Origin: Marmoricola endophyticus | Lineage (GTDB): Bacteria; Actinomycetota; Actinomycetes; Propionibacteriales; Nocardioidaceae | Direction: 5' to 3' | Length of the DNA: 64,000 nucleotides | Assembly: GCF_014644415.1 (NCBI RefSeq) | Contig: NZ_BMKQ01000001.1 | Location: 858,861 to 922,860 of the forward strand | Part shown: piece by piece, positions 36,917 to 44,892 of the stretch | How the letters are laid out: every line of letters begins with the position of its first letter | Position numbering within the stretch: position 1 is the stretch's first letter | The notes under the pieces: model-generated | Databases searched by the model: none | Seen by the model: only the letters and a program-made list of their open reading frames with translations | Told to the model about the DNA's origin: nothing | Program-made: the position numbers and the translations under genes

Positions 36917-36953
36917 TACCTGGACGCCCCATTTCGCTCCGGGCCCCTCCCGT

Positions 36954-36972
36954 TTGTCACCGTCGTGACTAA
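36954..36972. promoter_or_regulatory. Operator TTGTCAC-N4-GTGACTAA, copy a
   Basis: Core GTCAC-CGTC-GTGAC (36956-36969), centred at 36962.5, exactly 70.5 bp from the upstream edge of the TAGCGT box. Same core as at 38608, 39463 and 52216. Confidence 0.65.
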
Positions 36973-37065
36973 ACGCGGTCACGGGCCCGTCACGGCAGGG
37001 CGTGCCGTCGAACGCAGACGACGGCGGCACCCACCGTGGGGAGGTGCCGCCGTCGCGTGCCAGAG

Positions 37066-37719
37066 CTACTGCTTGATCCGCCCGTTGCTGACGGTCAGGT
37101 CGAGGGTGTTGCCCGACCCGGGGACCAGCAGGTTGATCAGCGGCGTGGTGAGGCCGCAGTGCTCGAACGAGCCGATGTCGAACGTGCCGGTCAGGTGGCC
37201 ACCGGAGACGATGTTGAAGCTCTCGCCGTCGGGGGTGTCGGCCGGCACCGAGATCGGCTCCTTGGTCTGGCAGGTGTCGCCGACGAAGGCGGGAAGGCCG
37301 GCGGCCTTCACGTCGGTCAGCTTCAGGTAGTACGACGCGGTCGACTTCACGACGGTGCGGGTGCCGTCGCGCCCGAGGGTCCCGGTGATCGGGGCTGCCT
37401 CGACGAAGTCGACCTTGGCGCTGATCGGGAGGAAGCCGACCGCCTTGAACGACGTGCTGGTCTGCGGGATCGGCAGGTGCCCGGTCAGCGCGCCACCGGC
37501 GGCCTGCACCGTGGTGCTCAGCGTGGTGGGGCCGATCGCGACGTCGGAGTCGGTCTTGGCGACGTGCGAGGTGCCGACGGCGTCGTAGTCGACGTTGAGC
37601 GGCGGTGCCGCGGCCGGGGTGGCGGCGTGCGCGGACAGCGCGGTGGCGGGGACGGCGGCGGCGGCGAGCGCGGCTGCCGCGACGGCGGCCTGGCGGGTAC
37701 GACGAGCGGGGAGGGCCAT
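37066..37719 (-). CDS. Secreted protein of an uncharacterised actinobacterial family
   Basis: This 217-residue protein begins MALPARRTRQAAVAAAALAA from ATG 37719 with AGGAG upstream. A Sec signal peptide ends near SAHA|ATP. The mature part is beta-rich: SFKAVGFLPISAKVDFVEAAP, YYLKLTDVKAAGLPAFVGDTC, and HLTGTFDIGSFEHCGLTTPL, then INLLVPGSGNT. One pair of cysteines probably forms a disulfide. I know similar secreted actinobacterial proteins ending in IPxFxNCGxxTPLINLLVPGPGNT, but none with a described function. It follows a strong terminator after the paralogue gene at 37847 and lies next to the pucR pair. The motif LTG-x2-DI-x2-F-x2-C is shared with the secreted protein at 39710. Confidence 0.75.
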   Translation of the reverse strand: MALPARRTRQAAVAAAALAAAAVPATALSAHAATPAAAPPLNVDYDAVGTSHVAKTDSDVAIGPTTLSTTVQAAGGALTGHLPIPQTSTSFKAVGFLPISAKVDFVEAAPITGTLGRDGTRTVVKSTASYYLKLTDVKAAGLPAFVGDTCQTKEPISVPADTPDGESFNIVSGGHLTGTFDIGSFEHCGLTTPLINLLVPGSGNTLDLTVSNGRIKQ

Positions 37720-37764
37720 GGATTCTCCTGTGGACGGGCTGGGACGAGTGGTGGTGGGACAGCA

Positions 37765-37797
37765 GTGGTGCGGGCGACCCGGGATCGCCCGCACCAC
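37765..37797 (-). terminator. Strong hairpin between secreted-protein genes
   Basis: GTGGTGCGGGCGA (37765-37777) and TCGCCCGCACCAC (37785-37797) form a perfect 13-bp stem with a 7-nt loop, 50 nt after the stop of the 37847 gene. No T run follows, as is usual in actinobacteria. Confidence 0.75.
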
Positions 37798-37846
37798 CGG
37801 AAGTGCGCTGGCTCGGGTCAGCCGACCCGGCCAGACGGTCGTACGG

Positions 37847-38449
37847 TCAGGAGATGGCGATCGCGCCCGCGTCGGCGACGACGTCGTACGTCGCGGAGAA
37901 GTCCGCCGTGTCGCCGTCGTTGAGGATCCCGAAGCAGCCGTTCACGTTGGACAGGGTCAGCACGTTGCCACTGGTGACGTTGAGCTGCTGGTTGGCGGAG
38001 TCGAAGTTGCCGTCGACCGCACCGGTGACGTCGAAGTCGCACTGGCCGTCGGGGTTCGACACGTGCGCCGAGACGCCGGTGATGCTGCCGTCCGTGACCG
38101 CACCCGGCGTGCCTGTGGCGTTCAGCGTCCAGTCCCCGGTCTGGGTGACGTCGAGCGGGATACCCAACGGGCCGACGCAGTCGGAGAACGACGCGGAGGA
38201 GATGTCGGCGATGCCGGTGCCGTCGCTGGTCCCGAGGTTCAGCGTGCCACCGGCGGTACCCCCGCCGCAGCTCAGGTCGGCCCCTGGCGTCGTGAAGGAG
38301 ATCGAACCGGCGGTGCCGGTGAAGGCGGTCGTCCCGGTGGACTGGCCGCCCGCGGTGACGGTGTACGAGCCGGCCGCGAAGGCGGGGCCGGAGAAGGCGA
38401 GGACACCTGCGGCGCCGAGGGTGGCGAGGGCGGTGGGCAGCTTGCGCAC
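37847..38449 (-). CDS. Secreted protein, paralogue 1 of a duplicated pair
   Basis: A 200-residue protein from GTG 38449 with AGGAG 8 nt before it. The signal peptide (VRKLPTALATLGAAGVLAFS) ends at AFA|AG. The mature part has four cysteines in conserved places (LSCGGG, SDCVGPLGIPLD, QCDFDV, GCFGILNDGDT) and Gly/Thr-rich beta repeats. It has clear similarity along its length to the gene at 38686 (shared HVSNPDGQCD, DCVGPLGIPL, LNLGTSDGT). Function is unknown; a cell-envelope or lipid-contact role is suggested only by the neighbourhood. The promoter and its 85-nt leader are nearly the same as those of the paralogue. Confidence 0.75.
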   Translation of the reverse strand: MRKLPTALATLGAAGVLAFSGPAFAAGSYTVTAGGQSTGTTAFTGTAGSISFTTPGADLSCGGGTAGGTLNLGTSDGTGIADISSASFSDCVGPLGIPLDVTQTGDWTLNATGTPGAVTDGSITGVSAHVSNPDGQCDFDVTGAVDGNFDSANQQLNVTSGNVLTLSNVNGCFGILNDGDTADFSATYDVVADAGAIAIS

Positions 38450-38538
38450 GATGGATCACTCCTGTTCCGAGAGGCCACCACGTGTTTCGCGGGGCCCCGC
38501 TCCACCGCTCGGATGGGTGAAGCGTCGAGATGGCTGTG

Positions 38539-38568
38539 ACGCTAGGCACCGCCCAACGGGTCGCGCCA
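38539..38568 (-). promoter_or_regulatory. Promoter of the 37847 gene (TGGCGC-N18-TAGCGT)
   Basis: TGGCGC (minus strand, 38568-38563), 18 bp, TAGCGT (38544-38539), about 90 nt before the GTG. Matches the pucR A promoter in both boxes and in spacing. Confidence 0.65.
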
Positions 38569-38605
38569 TACCAGCGATCGAAGTTGGTGCGACCGCTGCG
38601 AAATA

Positions 38606-38624
38606 TTGTGACGCCGATGACATT
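38606..38624. promoter_or_regulatory. Operator TTGTGAC-N4-ATGACAT, copy b
   Basis: Core GTGAC-GCCG-ATGAC (38608-38621), centred at 38614.5, 70.5 bp from the TAGCGT box. Another TGTCAC pair follows at 38628-38646. Confidence 0.55.
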
Positions 38625-38685
38625 TGACTGTCACAGAACTGTCACGACAGCGCCGGCGCTGAAGCCGTCGAGCCGGGTCGAGGCG

Positions 38686-39315
38686 TCAGGACTCCGAGAT
38701 GGCGAACGGACCCGCCGCGGTGGTGATGTCGTACGCCACGTCCGTCTCGACGGTGTCACCGTCGTTCACGATGCCGAAGCAGCCGGAGACGTTGCTGATC
38801 ACCAGACGAGCCCCGGCGACAGGCGTGGTGGCGCGAAACTGCTGAGCGGTTTGGTCGATGACCCCGTCCACCGAACCGTTCACGTCCAGATCGCACTGCC
38901 CGTCGGGGTTGGACACGTGGAGGGAGATGTTGCTGACGCGCTTCATGTACGTCCCGTCCTGCTTCGTTCCTGTGGTGCTGATCGTCCAGTCTCCGGTATG
39001 AGTGAATTCGAGCGGAATCCCGAGCGGGCCGACGCAGTCGGTGAACGAGCTGCTCTGCACGGTGGCGACGTCGGTGCCGTCACTGGTGCCCAGGTTGAGG
39101 ACTCCGCCGAGTTGGCTGCCCCCGCATGACAGATTCACACCGGGAGTCGAGAACTCGACCGGCTCGGCCGATCCAACAAATGTCGTGGTTCCACTCGTCT
39201 GGCTGCCCGCGGTGACGGTGTAGGAGCCCACCGCGAAGGCGGGGCCGGAGAGGGCGAGGACGCCCGCGGCACCGAGGGCGGCGAGGCAGGGGACAGCATG
39301 CGCACGATGGATCAC
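38686..39315 (-). CDS. Secreted protein, paralogue 2, with shifted signal-peptide start
   Basis: The mature region (VGSYTVTAGSQTSGTTTFVG onward) aligns with the 37847 protein and keeps all four cysteines. The signal-peptide region does not read from the equivalent GTG (39305): one C is missing around 39286-39288 compared with the paralogue, so that GTG is out of frame. The frame that is open starts at GTG 39315 (VIHRAHAVPCLAALGAAGVL) and still gives a hydrophobic segment ending at AFA|VG. That GTG lies inside the old Shine-Dalgarno, so translation may be weak. The gene could be a decaying copy or have adapted a new start. Promoter and leader are intact. Confidence 0.6.
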   Translation of the reverse strand: MIHRAHAVPCLAALGAAGVLALSGPAFAVGSYTVTAGSQTSGTTTFVGSAEPVEFSTPGVNLSCGGSQLGGVLNLGTSDGTDVATVQSSSFTDCVGPLGIPLEFTHTGDWTISTTGTKQDGTYMKRVSNISLHVSNPDGQCDLDVNGSVDGVIDQTAQQFRATTPVAGARLVISNVSGCFGIVNDGDTVETDVAYDITTAAGPFAISES

Positions 39316-39393
39316 TCCTGTTCTGAGAGGCCACCGCGTGTCTCGCGGGGCCCGCTCCACCGCTCGGACTGGTGGAACGCTTCGATGGATGTG

Positions 39394-39422
39394 ACGCTAG
39401 ACACTGCTCATCGGGGTTGCCA
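39394..39422 (-). promoter_or_regulatory. Promoter of the 38686 gene (TGGCAA-N17-TAGCGT)
   Basis: TGGCAA (39422-39417 minus strand), 17 bp, TAGCGT (39399-39394). Same box word GTGTCTAGCGTCACA as the pucR A promoter. Confidence 0.6.
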
Positions 39423-39460
39423 GACCTGACCGCCTTATCCGGCCGCCGACCGGCCAAGGA

Positions 39461-39479
39461 TTGTGACGTACGTGACTTA
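39461..39479. promoter_or_regulatory. Operator TTGTGAC-N4-GTGACTTA, copy c
   Basis: Core GTGAC-GTAC-GTGAC (39463-39476), centred at 39469.5, 70.5 bp from the TAGCGT box. Confidence 0.65.
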
Positions 39480-39709
39480 CGGTGGGGACAGAACCGGGGT
39501 TACCGCAGATGAACCGCCGGGCCGCTGCGGGCCGTACCGGCCGAAGAGGACTCGGTGATCGTGGGCGGACCGGCCCCGATGACCACCTCACACGTCAACG
39601 TTGACGTCGACGAGCCACGGGCCGAGCCGGCCCGACACGGCCTGCCTCAGCCGGGACGACATGGAGGCGTCGGCACGTAGGCGGTCGCGCGCGTCGCGTG
39701 CGACGGATT
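39480..39709. other. Intergenic region with a 16-bp palindrome
   Basis: Between operator c and the end of the mce operon's last gene. The only clear structure is the perfect palindrome ACGTCAACGTTGACGT at 39592-39607, flanked by CGTCGACG; it may be part of the operon's terminator or a binding site. Open frames here lack coding character. Confidence 0.5.
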
Positions 39710-40912
39710 TCACGACGCCGGTACGGGGACCGGACCCGCCGGCGGACTCGACTTCTCCGGGCGACTCGACGGCACGTCCAGCGGAAGCAGTCGGCTCGTG
39801 CACGCGCCTGGGACGTCCTGCGGGAAGCACGTCGCTGAGCTCGGCGACTGGAAGATGCTGATCGGGTTGCTCTCGCCGGACACGGCGTTGGTAAGGATGC
39901 GTGAGACATCGTCGCCGGAGGACCCCTTGCACCCGGAGAAGGGAGGAATATCCACGATGCCGGTCAGCAGTCCGCCGCTGGCTCCGGCATAGGTGCCCTC
40001 CGGTTGCGTGCTCGATCCGCCTTTGTAGTTGTAGTACCCCTTGCCAGCGAGGTTCAGTGATCCGCTGCGGGTCGTACGGCACGAGGCACCCACGTCGACC
40101 GGCTTCCCGTCGATGGTCAGGTGTGAGAGCCGGACGGCCACCTCGCCCTTGCCGTAGGCATTCCGGTAGATCTGGTTGATCCGTCTCCCGCTCTCGTCGT
40201 TGGGCGGGAAACCGATCCCACGAGAGTTGGAGGTGACACTGGCCTGTTGGACTTCGATGGGTCGCACAGTCCCGTCCGCGCGTACGGGCTGGGTGATGTG
40301 CACCGTCACTTGCACCGGCACAGCGCCGAAGGCAAGGGTCCGCACCCGGAACGGCGGCATCTCGCCGACGCGCTTGCGGTCCGCAGACAGGAACCAGACC
40401 CGAGGGTAGAAGTGCAGGACCGTCGACACATCTGAAGGCTCACCCGAGGGAGCGGGCAGGTTGGCATAGTTGAACGAGTGGATCGGGACGACGGCCACCG
40501 ATGACGCGGCGGGGATCTTGATCCACTGCGCCGCATGCCGAGCACCCTGAACACCGAGCGTTCCCACCCCACTGGCCTGGGTCAACGGTGCTTTGATGAA
40601 CCTCGACGGGTCCTCGCCCTTGGACCCCACCACCGTGCACTCGGTCGTCTCGCGAAGTCCTTGCGGCGCAGCGAACCCCTCCGGCGGGCGCACGTAGTTG
40701 AGGGGACATTGGTAGTCCGGGACGCCGAGCGGGATGACGTCCTTCGACCCCTCCGCACCGGTGTCCAGGGGATTGTAGTCGGCCGCGGAGGCCGCCGGCA
40801 CGATCAAAGCGCCAACCACTCCGAGGGCTGCAACGGCCGCCCTGCGGGCTCGATGTCCTGGTCGACGGAGTCGCCGCTCGGCTCCCGGAGCGCTCGCACC
40901 CAGTCCCCTCAC
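39710..40912 (-). CDS. Secreted protein, last gene of the mce operon
   Basis: A 400-residue protein from GTG 40912, which overlaps the stop of the upstream Mce-associated gene by the GTGA arrangement, so translation is coupled. The signal peptide is VRGLGASAPGAERRLRRPGH with a twin-Arg-rich start, then AVAALGVVGALIVPAASA|ADYN. The mature protein is beta-rich with six or more Cys, ends in a Pro/Ser tail, and has GGLLTGIVDIPPFSGCKG, echoing the LTG-x2-DI-x2-F-x2-C motif of the secreted protein at 37066. No known family is recognised. Coupling to mce suggests it works with the importer outside the membrane, for example as a lipid or wall contact protein. Base composition is slightly less GC-rich than the mce genes. 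Confidence 0.7.
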   Translation of the reverse strand: MRGLGASAPGAERRLRRPGHRARRAAVAALGVVGALIVPAASAADYNPLDTGAEGSKDVIPLGVPDYQCPLNYVRPPEGFAAPQGLRETTECTVVGSKGEDPSRFIKAPLTQASGVGTLGVQGARHAAQWIKIPAASSVAVVPIHSFNYANLPAPSGEPSDVSTVLHFYPRVWFLSADRKRVGEMPPFRVRTLAFGAVPVQVTVHITQPVRADGTVRPIEVQQASVTSNSRGIGFPPNDESGRRINQIYRNAYGKGEVAVRLSHLTIDGKPVDVGASCRTTRSGSLNLAGKGYYNYKGGSSTQPEGTYAGASGGLLTGIVDIPPFSGCKGSSGDDVSRILTNAVSGESNPISIFQSPSSATCFPQDVPGACTSRLLPLDVPSSRPEKSSPPAGPVPVPAS

Positions 40913-41424
40913 AGCGGCCTCAGTCCCGTGATCTTCCAGGTGCCGTCGACGTCGCGGGCCGTGATGGCGACCTGGGCGGCGGCGACGTTGGACTGATTGT
41001 CGGTGGCGCGGGTGGAGGTCTGGTCGAGGAAGACCAGCAGCTTCGCGCTGTCGTCGCTGAGACTCTCCACGCCGGCCGTGCGCACCTTGGCGGTCAGGGT
41101 GAGCTTCTGGCCGGCCGCGCGCTTCTGCAGCTCGGTGAAGAGCTCGTCGTACTGCGTGCGGGCGTCGCCCTGGAGCAGCTGCTTCGCGCTGGCCTCGGTG
41201 GGTGCGGGGTCGGTGTAGTCGTAGCTGAGCACCTGGGTCAGCGCCTGGGAGACCTCCGCCTCGACCTTGGCGGTGGACGCCGAGTCGACCAGCGCGTCGT
41301 TCTGCGCGGCCGGGACGGAGCGGATCTGGTGGCCGCGGACGAAGCCGATGATCCCGACGGCGAGGAGGACGACGCCGAGCACCGCGAGGAGGCTGAGCCC
41401 TAACCGGCCCTTGAGGATGCTCAT
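40909..41424 (-). CDS. Mce-associated membrane protein
   Basis: This 171-residue protein starts MSILKGRLGLSLLAVLGVVL with one N-terminal membrane helix, then an SnoaL/VirB8-like outer domain (AEVSQALTQVLSYDYTDPAP, DARTQYDELFTELQKRA, DVDGTWKITGLRPL). Proteins of this kind (Mas/OmamA-type) follow mceF in mycobacterial and other mce operons and stabilise the Mce complex. Its ATG overlaps the stop of the preceding Mce-associated gene (ATGA) and its stop overlaps the start of the secreted protein. Confidence 0.85.
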   Translation of the reverse strand: MSILKGRLGLSLLAVLGVVLLAVGIIGFVRGHQIRSVPAAQNDALVDSASTAKVEAEVSQALTQVLSYDYTDPAPTEASAKQLLQGDARTQYDELFTELQKRAAGQKLTLTAKVRTAGVESLSDDSAKLLVFLDQTSTRATDNQSNVAAAQVAITARDVDGTWKITGLRPL

Positions 41425-42335
41425 GAGGCGTCCACCGGGACCTGGGTCAGCGTCTCCAGCTTCCAGCGGCCGTCGACGCGGGTGAGGTTGGCGGTGAAGC
41501 GGTTGCGCTTGATGGTCGGCTCCCCTGTCGTGCCGCGGACGGTGATCTCGACCGCGGCGATCGCGGTCGCGGTCCCCTGGTCGGCGTCGAGGTCGGTCAG
41601 GGCTGCCGAGACGACCTTGCCGGTGGTGACCTTCTTCTGGTCGGCGAGCAGCTTCTTCTGGTCCGCGCCGGCCGAGGCGAGCTGGTCGCGGAGCGTGCCG
41701 GTGGTGGCGGCCAGCCAGGACTTCAAGCCGGCGTCGACGTCGCGGTAGTCGAGGGTGTTCAGCGTCGCGATCTCGCTGCTGGCCGCCACCAGCGCCGCGT
41801 CGCGGGTGCGAGCGGTGTCGATGCCGTCGTCGTGGGCGGCGCGGTACCAGCTCAGGCCGCCCAGGATCGCCGCGCCGAGGCCGACGAGGGCGAGGATGCC
41901 GGTGGCGAGGCTGAGGCGGGAGCCCGGTTTGGGGTCGCGGGTCTCGACAGGCTCGACCTCCGGGGGTTGCGCGCCGCCGTCGGGTGCGGGGGTCTCGACG
42001 CGCTCGCTGGCGCTCGCTGCTCGACCACCCGCGGCATCATCGCTCGCTGCTCGACCACCGTCCGAGGTGGTCGAGCCCGAACCGAGCTCTGCGAGGGAGG
42101 ACGTCGAGACCTCCGGTCCCTGCGCACCTGCTTCGGGTACGCGGGTCTCGACGCGCTCGCTGGCGCTCGCTGCTCGACCACCTTGCGAGTCGGGTGCGGG
42201 GGGATCGACGCGCTCGCTGGCGCTCGCTGCTCGACCACCCGCGGAATCATCGCCCTCTGCTCGACCACCTTCGGAGGGGTCGTTCTTCTCGTCGCTCACG
42301 TCGTCCATGACAGCAGTGCTGCGGCGCAGTCTCAC
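41421..42335 (-). CDS. Mce-associated membrane protein with repeat-derived N-terminus
   Basis: A 304-residue protein from GTG 42335, which overlaps the mceF stop (GTGA). Residues 141-165 form one membrane helix and the rest is the outer Mas-like domain (SSEIATLNTLDYRDVDAGLK, ITVRGTTGEPTIKRNRF, VDGRWKLETLTQV). Residues about 23-133 are unlike other Mce-associated proteins. They contain GGRAASASERV three times plus partial copies, and come from in-frame translation of the interspersed DNA repeat (41938-42275). The insert lies in the cytoplasmic part and is Ser/Ala/Glu-rich, probably disordered. The outer domain is intact, so function is likely kept. Confidence 0.8.
   Translation of the reverse strand: MRLRRSTAVMDDVSDEKNDPSEGGRAEGDDSAGGRAASASERVDPPAPDSQGGRAASASERVETRVPEAGAQGPEVSTSSLAELGSGSTTSDGGRAASDDAAGGRAASASERVETPAPDGGAQPPEVEPVETRDPKPGSRLSLATGILALVGLGAAILGGLSWYRAAHDDGIDTARTRDAALVAASSEIATLNTLDYRDVDAGLKSWLAATTGTLRDQLASAGADQKKLLADQKKVTTGKVVSAALTDLDADQGTATAIAAVEITVRGTTGEPTIKRNRFTANLTRVDGRWKLETLTQVPVDAS
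41938..42275. repeat. Interspersed GTCGAC/CTCGCTGGCGCTCGC repeat inside a coding region
   Basis: At least three copies of CGCTCGCTGGCGCTCGCTGC followed by TCGACCACC, with GGGTCTCGACG before some of them, and GAGGTGGTCGAGCCC and GGAGGACGTCGAGACCTCC between. It is the same family as the intergenic copies but stays in frame with the Mce-associated gene across about 340 bp. Confidence 0.85.
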
Positions 42336-43510
42336 TCGGTGCCTCCCATCAGGCCTTGCAGGGAGTCGGGCACGGTGACCTTGGCTCCGGGCTGGGTGGT
42401 GATCCTCGAACCGGGGGCGGCGCGGGGGCCGCGGACGTCGGTGCCGGACGAGGGGTCGGCCGTGCAGCCGGCCTGGGTGTTGAAGGCGCGGCCCTTGCCG
42501 GTCTGCAGGCCCTGGCGCAGGTCGGTGCCGGCGTACCCCTGCACGCAGGGCACCGGGTTGAAGAACGTCGTCACGGCGCCCAGGTCGATGCCGCGGGAGT
42601 TCGTGGTGGCGTAGCCGACGCTGACCGCCTTGGGGACGCCGGAGAACAGGTCGCCCACGCCCTTGGCGTTGTTGCCGAAGACCTGTGCCGGGGTGATCAG
42701 GTTGGACAGCAGCACGCCCAGCGGGGTGCCGAGCTCGCGGAACAGCGCATCCACCTCCCGCGCCGCCGGCGGCGCCGTCGAGATCAGCCGGCGCAGGTCG
42801 CCGTCGGAGTCCTTCAGCGCGCCGGAGAACTGCCTCAGGCTGCGGCTGAAGTCGCGGATGCTGCCCGCAGACTCCTCCTGGGTGGCGAGCACCGTGTCGG
42901 AGTTCTCGATCAGCCCCTGGGTGACGAGGTAGTTGCGGTCCGCGGTGGACAGGAACTCCTGCGAGGTCGACAGCAGCCGCCGCAGGTTGGGCGCAGAGCC
43001 CTGGAAGGCGACGTACGACTCGTCGACCAGCGTCCTCAGGTCGTCCAGCGGCACCGAGCCGGCGAAGTCCGTCGAGTCCTTCAGCAGCTCGGCGATGTCC
43101 GGCGGCATCGTGGCCTCGGAGCCCTTCACCGTGTCGCCGGCCTCGAGGTAGGGCCCCTTGTCGGACTTCGGGCGCAGGTCGACGTACTGCTCGCCGATCG
43201 CCGAGCGGTCGGCCACCGCGACGGTGACGTCCTTGGGGATCCTCGGCGCGTCGGAGTCGATCTTCAGCTCCGCCGCCACCCCGTCGCCGCGCAGGCTCAG
43301 CTCGCCGATCCGGCCGACGGGTACGCCGCGGTACGTCACCTCGCCGTGGTCGAAGATGCCGCCGGTGGAGGGCAGCTCCGCCGAGACGGTGTAGCCGTCG
43401 TCGCCGAACCAGTCGCCGATGCCGACGTACTTCGCGCCGAGGTAGGCGATGCCGAGCAGCGCCACCACCACGAAGGCGACGACCTGGACCCGGATCCGTC
43501 GGGTGATCAC
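42332..43510 (-). CDS. mceF: MceF-type MlaD-domain protein
   Basis: A 392-residue protein from GTG 43510, overlapping the mceE stop. One membrane helix (VQVVAFVVVALLGIAYLGAKY) is followed by the MlaD/Mce domain (YTVSAELPSTGGIFDHGEVT, then GVPVGRIGELSLRGDGVAA, AIGEQYVDLRPKSDKGPYL) and a long helical region. The end is a Cys-containing stretch (PVPCVQGYAGTDLRQG, GCTADPSSG). It forms one of six subunits of the hexameric lipid tunnel. Last of the six mce genes, followed by two Mce-associated genes. Confidence 0.9.
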   Translation of the reverse strand: MITRRIRVQVVAFVVVALLGIAYLGAKYVGIGDWFGDDGYTVSAELPSTGGIFDHGEVTYRGVPVGRIGELSLRGDGVAAELKIDSDAPRIPKDVTVAVADRSAIGEQYVDLRPKSDKGPYLEAGDTVKGSEATMPPDIAELLKDSTDFAGSVPLDDLRTLVDESYVAFQGSAPNLRRLLSTSQEFLSTADRNYLVTQGLIENSDTVLATQEESAGSIRDFSRSLRQFSGALKDSDGDLRRLISTAPPAAREVDALFRELGTPLGVLLSNLITPAQVFGNNAKGVGDLFSGVPKAVSVGYATTNSRGIDLGAVTTFFNPVPCVQGYAGTDLRQGLQTGKGRAFNTQAGCTADPSSGTDVRGPRAAPGSRITTQPGAKVTVPDSLQGLMGGTE

Positions 43511-44892
43511 TGGTCGTCCCCCTTCGTAGAGGCGCTCGACTGCGGCTTCGGCGAGCTGCTCCCGGACTCCTGCGGGCTGCTCGGGCCGCTCGGTGACGGC
43601 GACGAGCTGTCGCTCGGCGACGGAGTGGCGGACCCGCTCGGGCTCCCCGACCCCTTCGGCACGGTCGGCGACGGGCTGCCCGGGATGGCGGAGTCGGTGC
43701 TGGGCAGGATCATCGGCGGCGCGGTCGAGTCCGACTCCGAGGGCGTCGGGATCGCGAGCTGCGCCTGCCGGGAGACCTGGCCGGCCGCGGTGCCGGCAGG
43801 CCACATCGAGTCCGGCTGCTGCCACGGCCCACCCGGCGTGGTCAGCGCGAGGCTGGCGAAGACGTTGATGTAGTCGCCGTTGATCGCGCCGAGCACCGAG
43901 TCGGGGAACGGATACGTGAACAGGATCTGCAGCGCGCGCGGCAGGTCGCTGCCCGACTTCGCGAGCTGGGTGAGGATCGGGTCGAGCCGCTTGAAGTCGG
44001 CGACGATGTCGTCCTGCGCCTCGTTCAGCGTGCGCACCGAGACCGTCGAGAGCCGGTCCAGCGCCTTCAGCATCGTCACCAGCTGGGTGCGCTGGTCAGC
44101 GAGCGTCGCCAGGCCGGGACTGAGGTTGTCCAGCGCGTCGGCGATCTGCGGGCGCTGGTCGTCGAGGGTCTTCGACAGCTGGGCCAAGCCGTCGATGGCG
44201 CGGGTGATCGAGCCGCGTCGCTGGTCGAGCTGGGCGACGAAGCCCTGGGTCTGGTCGAGGAAGGCGCGGATCTCCTCGGGGCGGTCGGTCGACACCTTCT
44301 GCAGCTCGCGGGAGATCTCCTGGAACTGCCCGAGCCCGCCGCCCGAGAGCAGCGCCGACAGCGCGCCGAGCACCTGCTCGACCCCCACCGCCTGCGAGGT
44401 CTGGTCCAGCGCCAAGACGTCCCCGTCGTGGAGGTAGCCGCCGCCCTCGCTGCTCGCCGGCACCGCGTCGGAGGAGTCGGCGGGCGGGACGTCCTGGTCG
44501 CCGAGCCGGTCCGGCCCCTGCTCGCCCGGTCGGACGAGGGCGACATACTTCTCCCCCAGCAGCGACGTCTGCTGCAGCCGGGCGGTCGTGCCGACCGGCA
44601 GCTTCACGTCGTCGTTGAGCGTCATCCTCACCCGGGCGCTCCTGCCCCCCTTGTTGAGGGTGATGCCGGAGACCCGGCCGACGGCGACGTTGTCGACCTT
44701 GACCGAGGACTGCGGGACGAGGTCCATCACGTCGGAGAAGTTCGCCGAGAGGGTGTACGGGTCGGAGCCGACGTCCGCGCCGCCGGGCAGCGGGATGTCG
44801 TACGCGCCCTTCGACAGCCCGCACGAGCTGAGTCCCACCGCGAGCGCGGCCACGGCGGCGACCCGGGCGGCGAGGGTGCTGCGGCGGGTCAC
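43507..44892 (-). CDS. mceE: MceE-type lipoprotein
   Basis: A 461-residue protein from GTG 44892. The signal sequence ends in a lipobox LSSC with Cys24, so this subunit is a lipoprotein, as MceE is in mycobacteria. The MlaD domain follows (YTLSANFSDVMDLVPQSSVK, VDNVAVGRVSGITLN, LLGEKYVALVRPG), then helices (DGLAQLSKTLDDQRPQIAD) and a long Ser/Pro-rich tail of about 70 residues. This fifth-position lipoprotein is diagnostic for actinobacterial mce operons. Start and stop overlap the neighbours by 4 nt. Confidence 0.92.
   Translation of the reverse strand: MTRRSTLAARVAAVAALAVGLSSCGLSKGAYDIPLPGGADVGSDPYTLSANFSDVMDLVPQSSVKVDNVAVGRVSGITLNKGGRSARVRMTLNDDVKLPVGTTARLQQTSLLGEKYVALVRPGEQGPDRLGDQDVPPADSSDAVPASSEGGGYLHDGDVLALDQTSQAVGVEQVLGALSALLSGGGLGQFQEISRELQKVSTDRPEEIRAFLDQTQGFVAQLDQRRGSITRAIDGLAQLSKTLDDQRPQIADALDNLSPGLATLADQRTQLVTMLKALDRLSTVSVRTLNEAQDDIVADFKRLDPILTQLAKSGSDLPRALQILFTYPFPDSVLGAINGDYINVFASLALTTPGGPWQQPDSMWPAGTAAGQVSRQAQLAIPTPSESDSTAPPMILPSTDSAIPGSPSPTVPKGSGSPSGSATPSPSDSSSPSPSGPSSPQESGSSSPKPQSSASTKGDDQ

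Noticed and set aside
36705-36932. 75-residue frame on the minus strand before pucR A
   Set aside because: It runs through the predicted promoter and hairpin and lacks a ribosome site; the 29-codon frame with CGGGAG is better supported.
39588-40082. Separate 164-residue gene on the minus strand
   Set aside because: It overlaps the secreted protein in another frame and has no family motif or Shine-Dalgarno; its composition is that of an out-of-frame reading.
41938-42275. CRISPR-like array
   Set aside because: Units vary in length and order, spacers are not unique sequences, the region is open in frame with a gene, and no cas genes are present.
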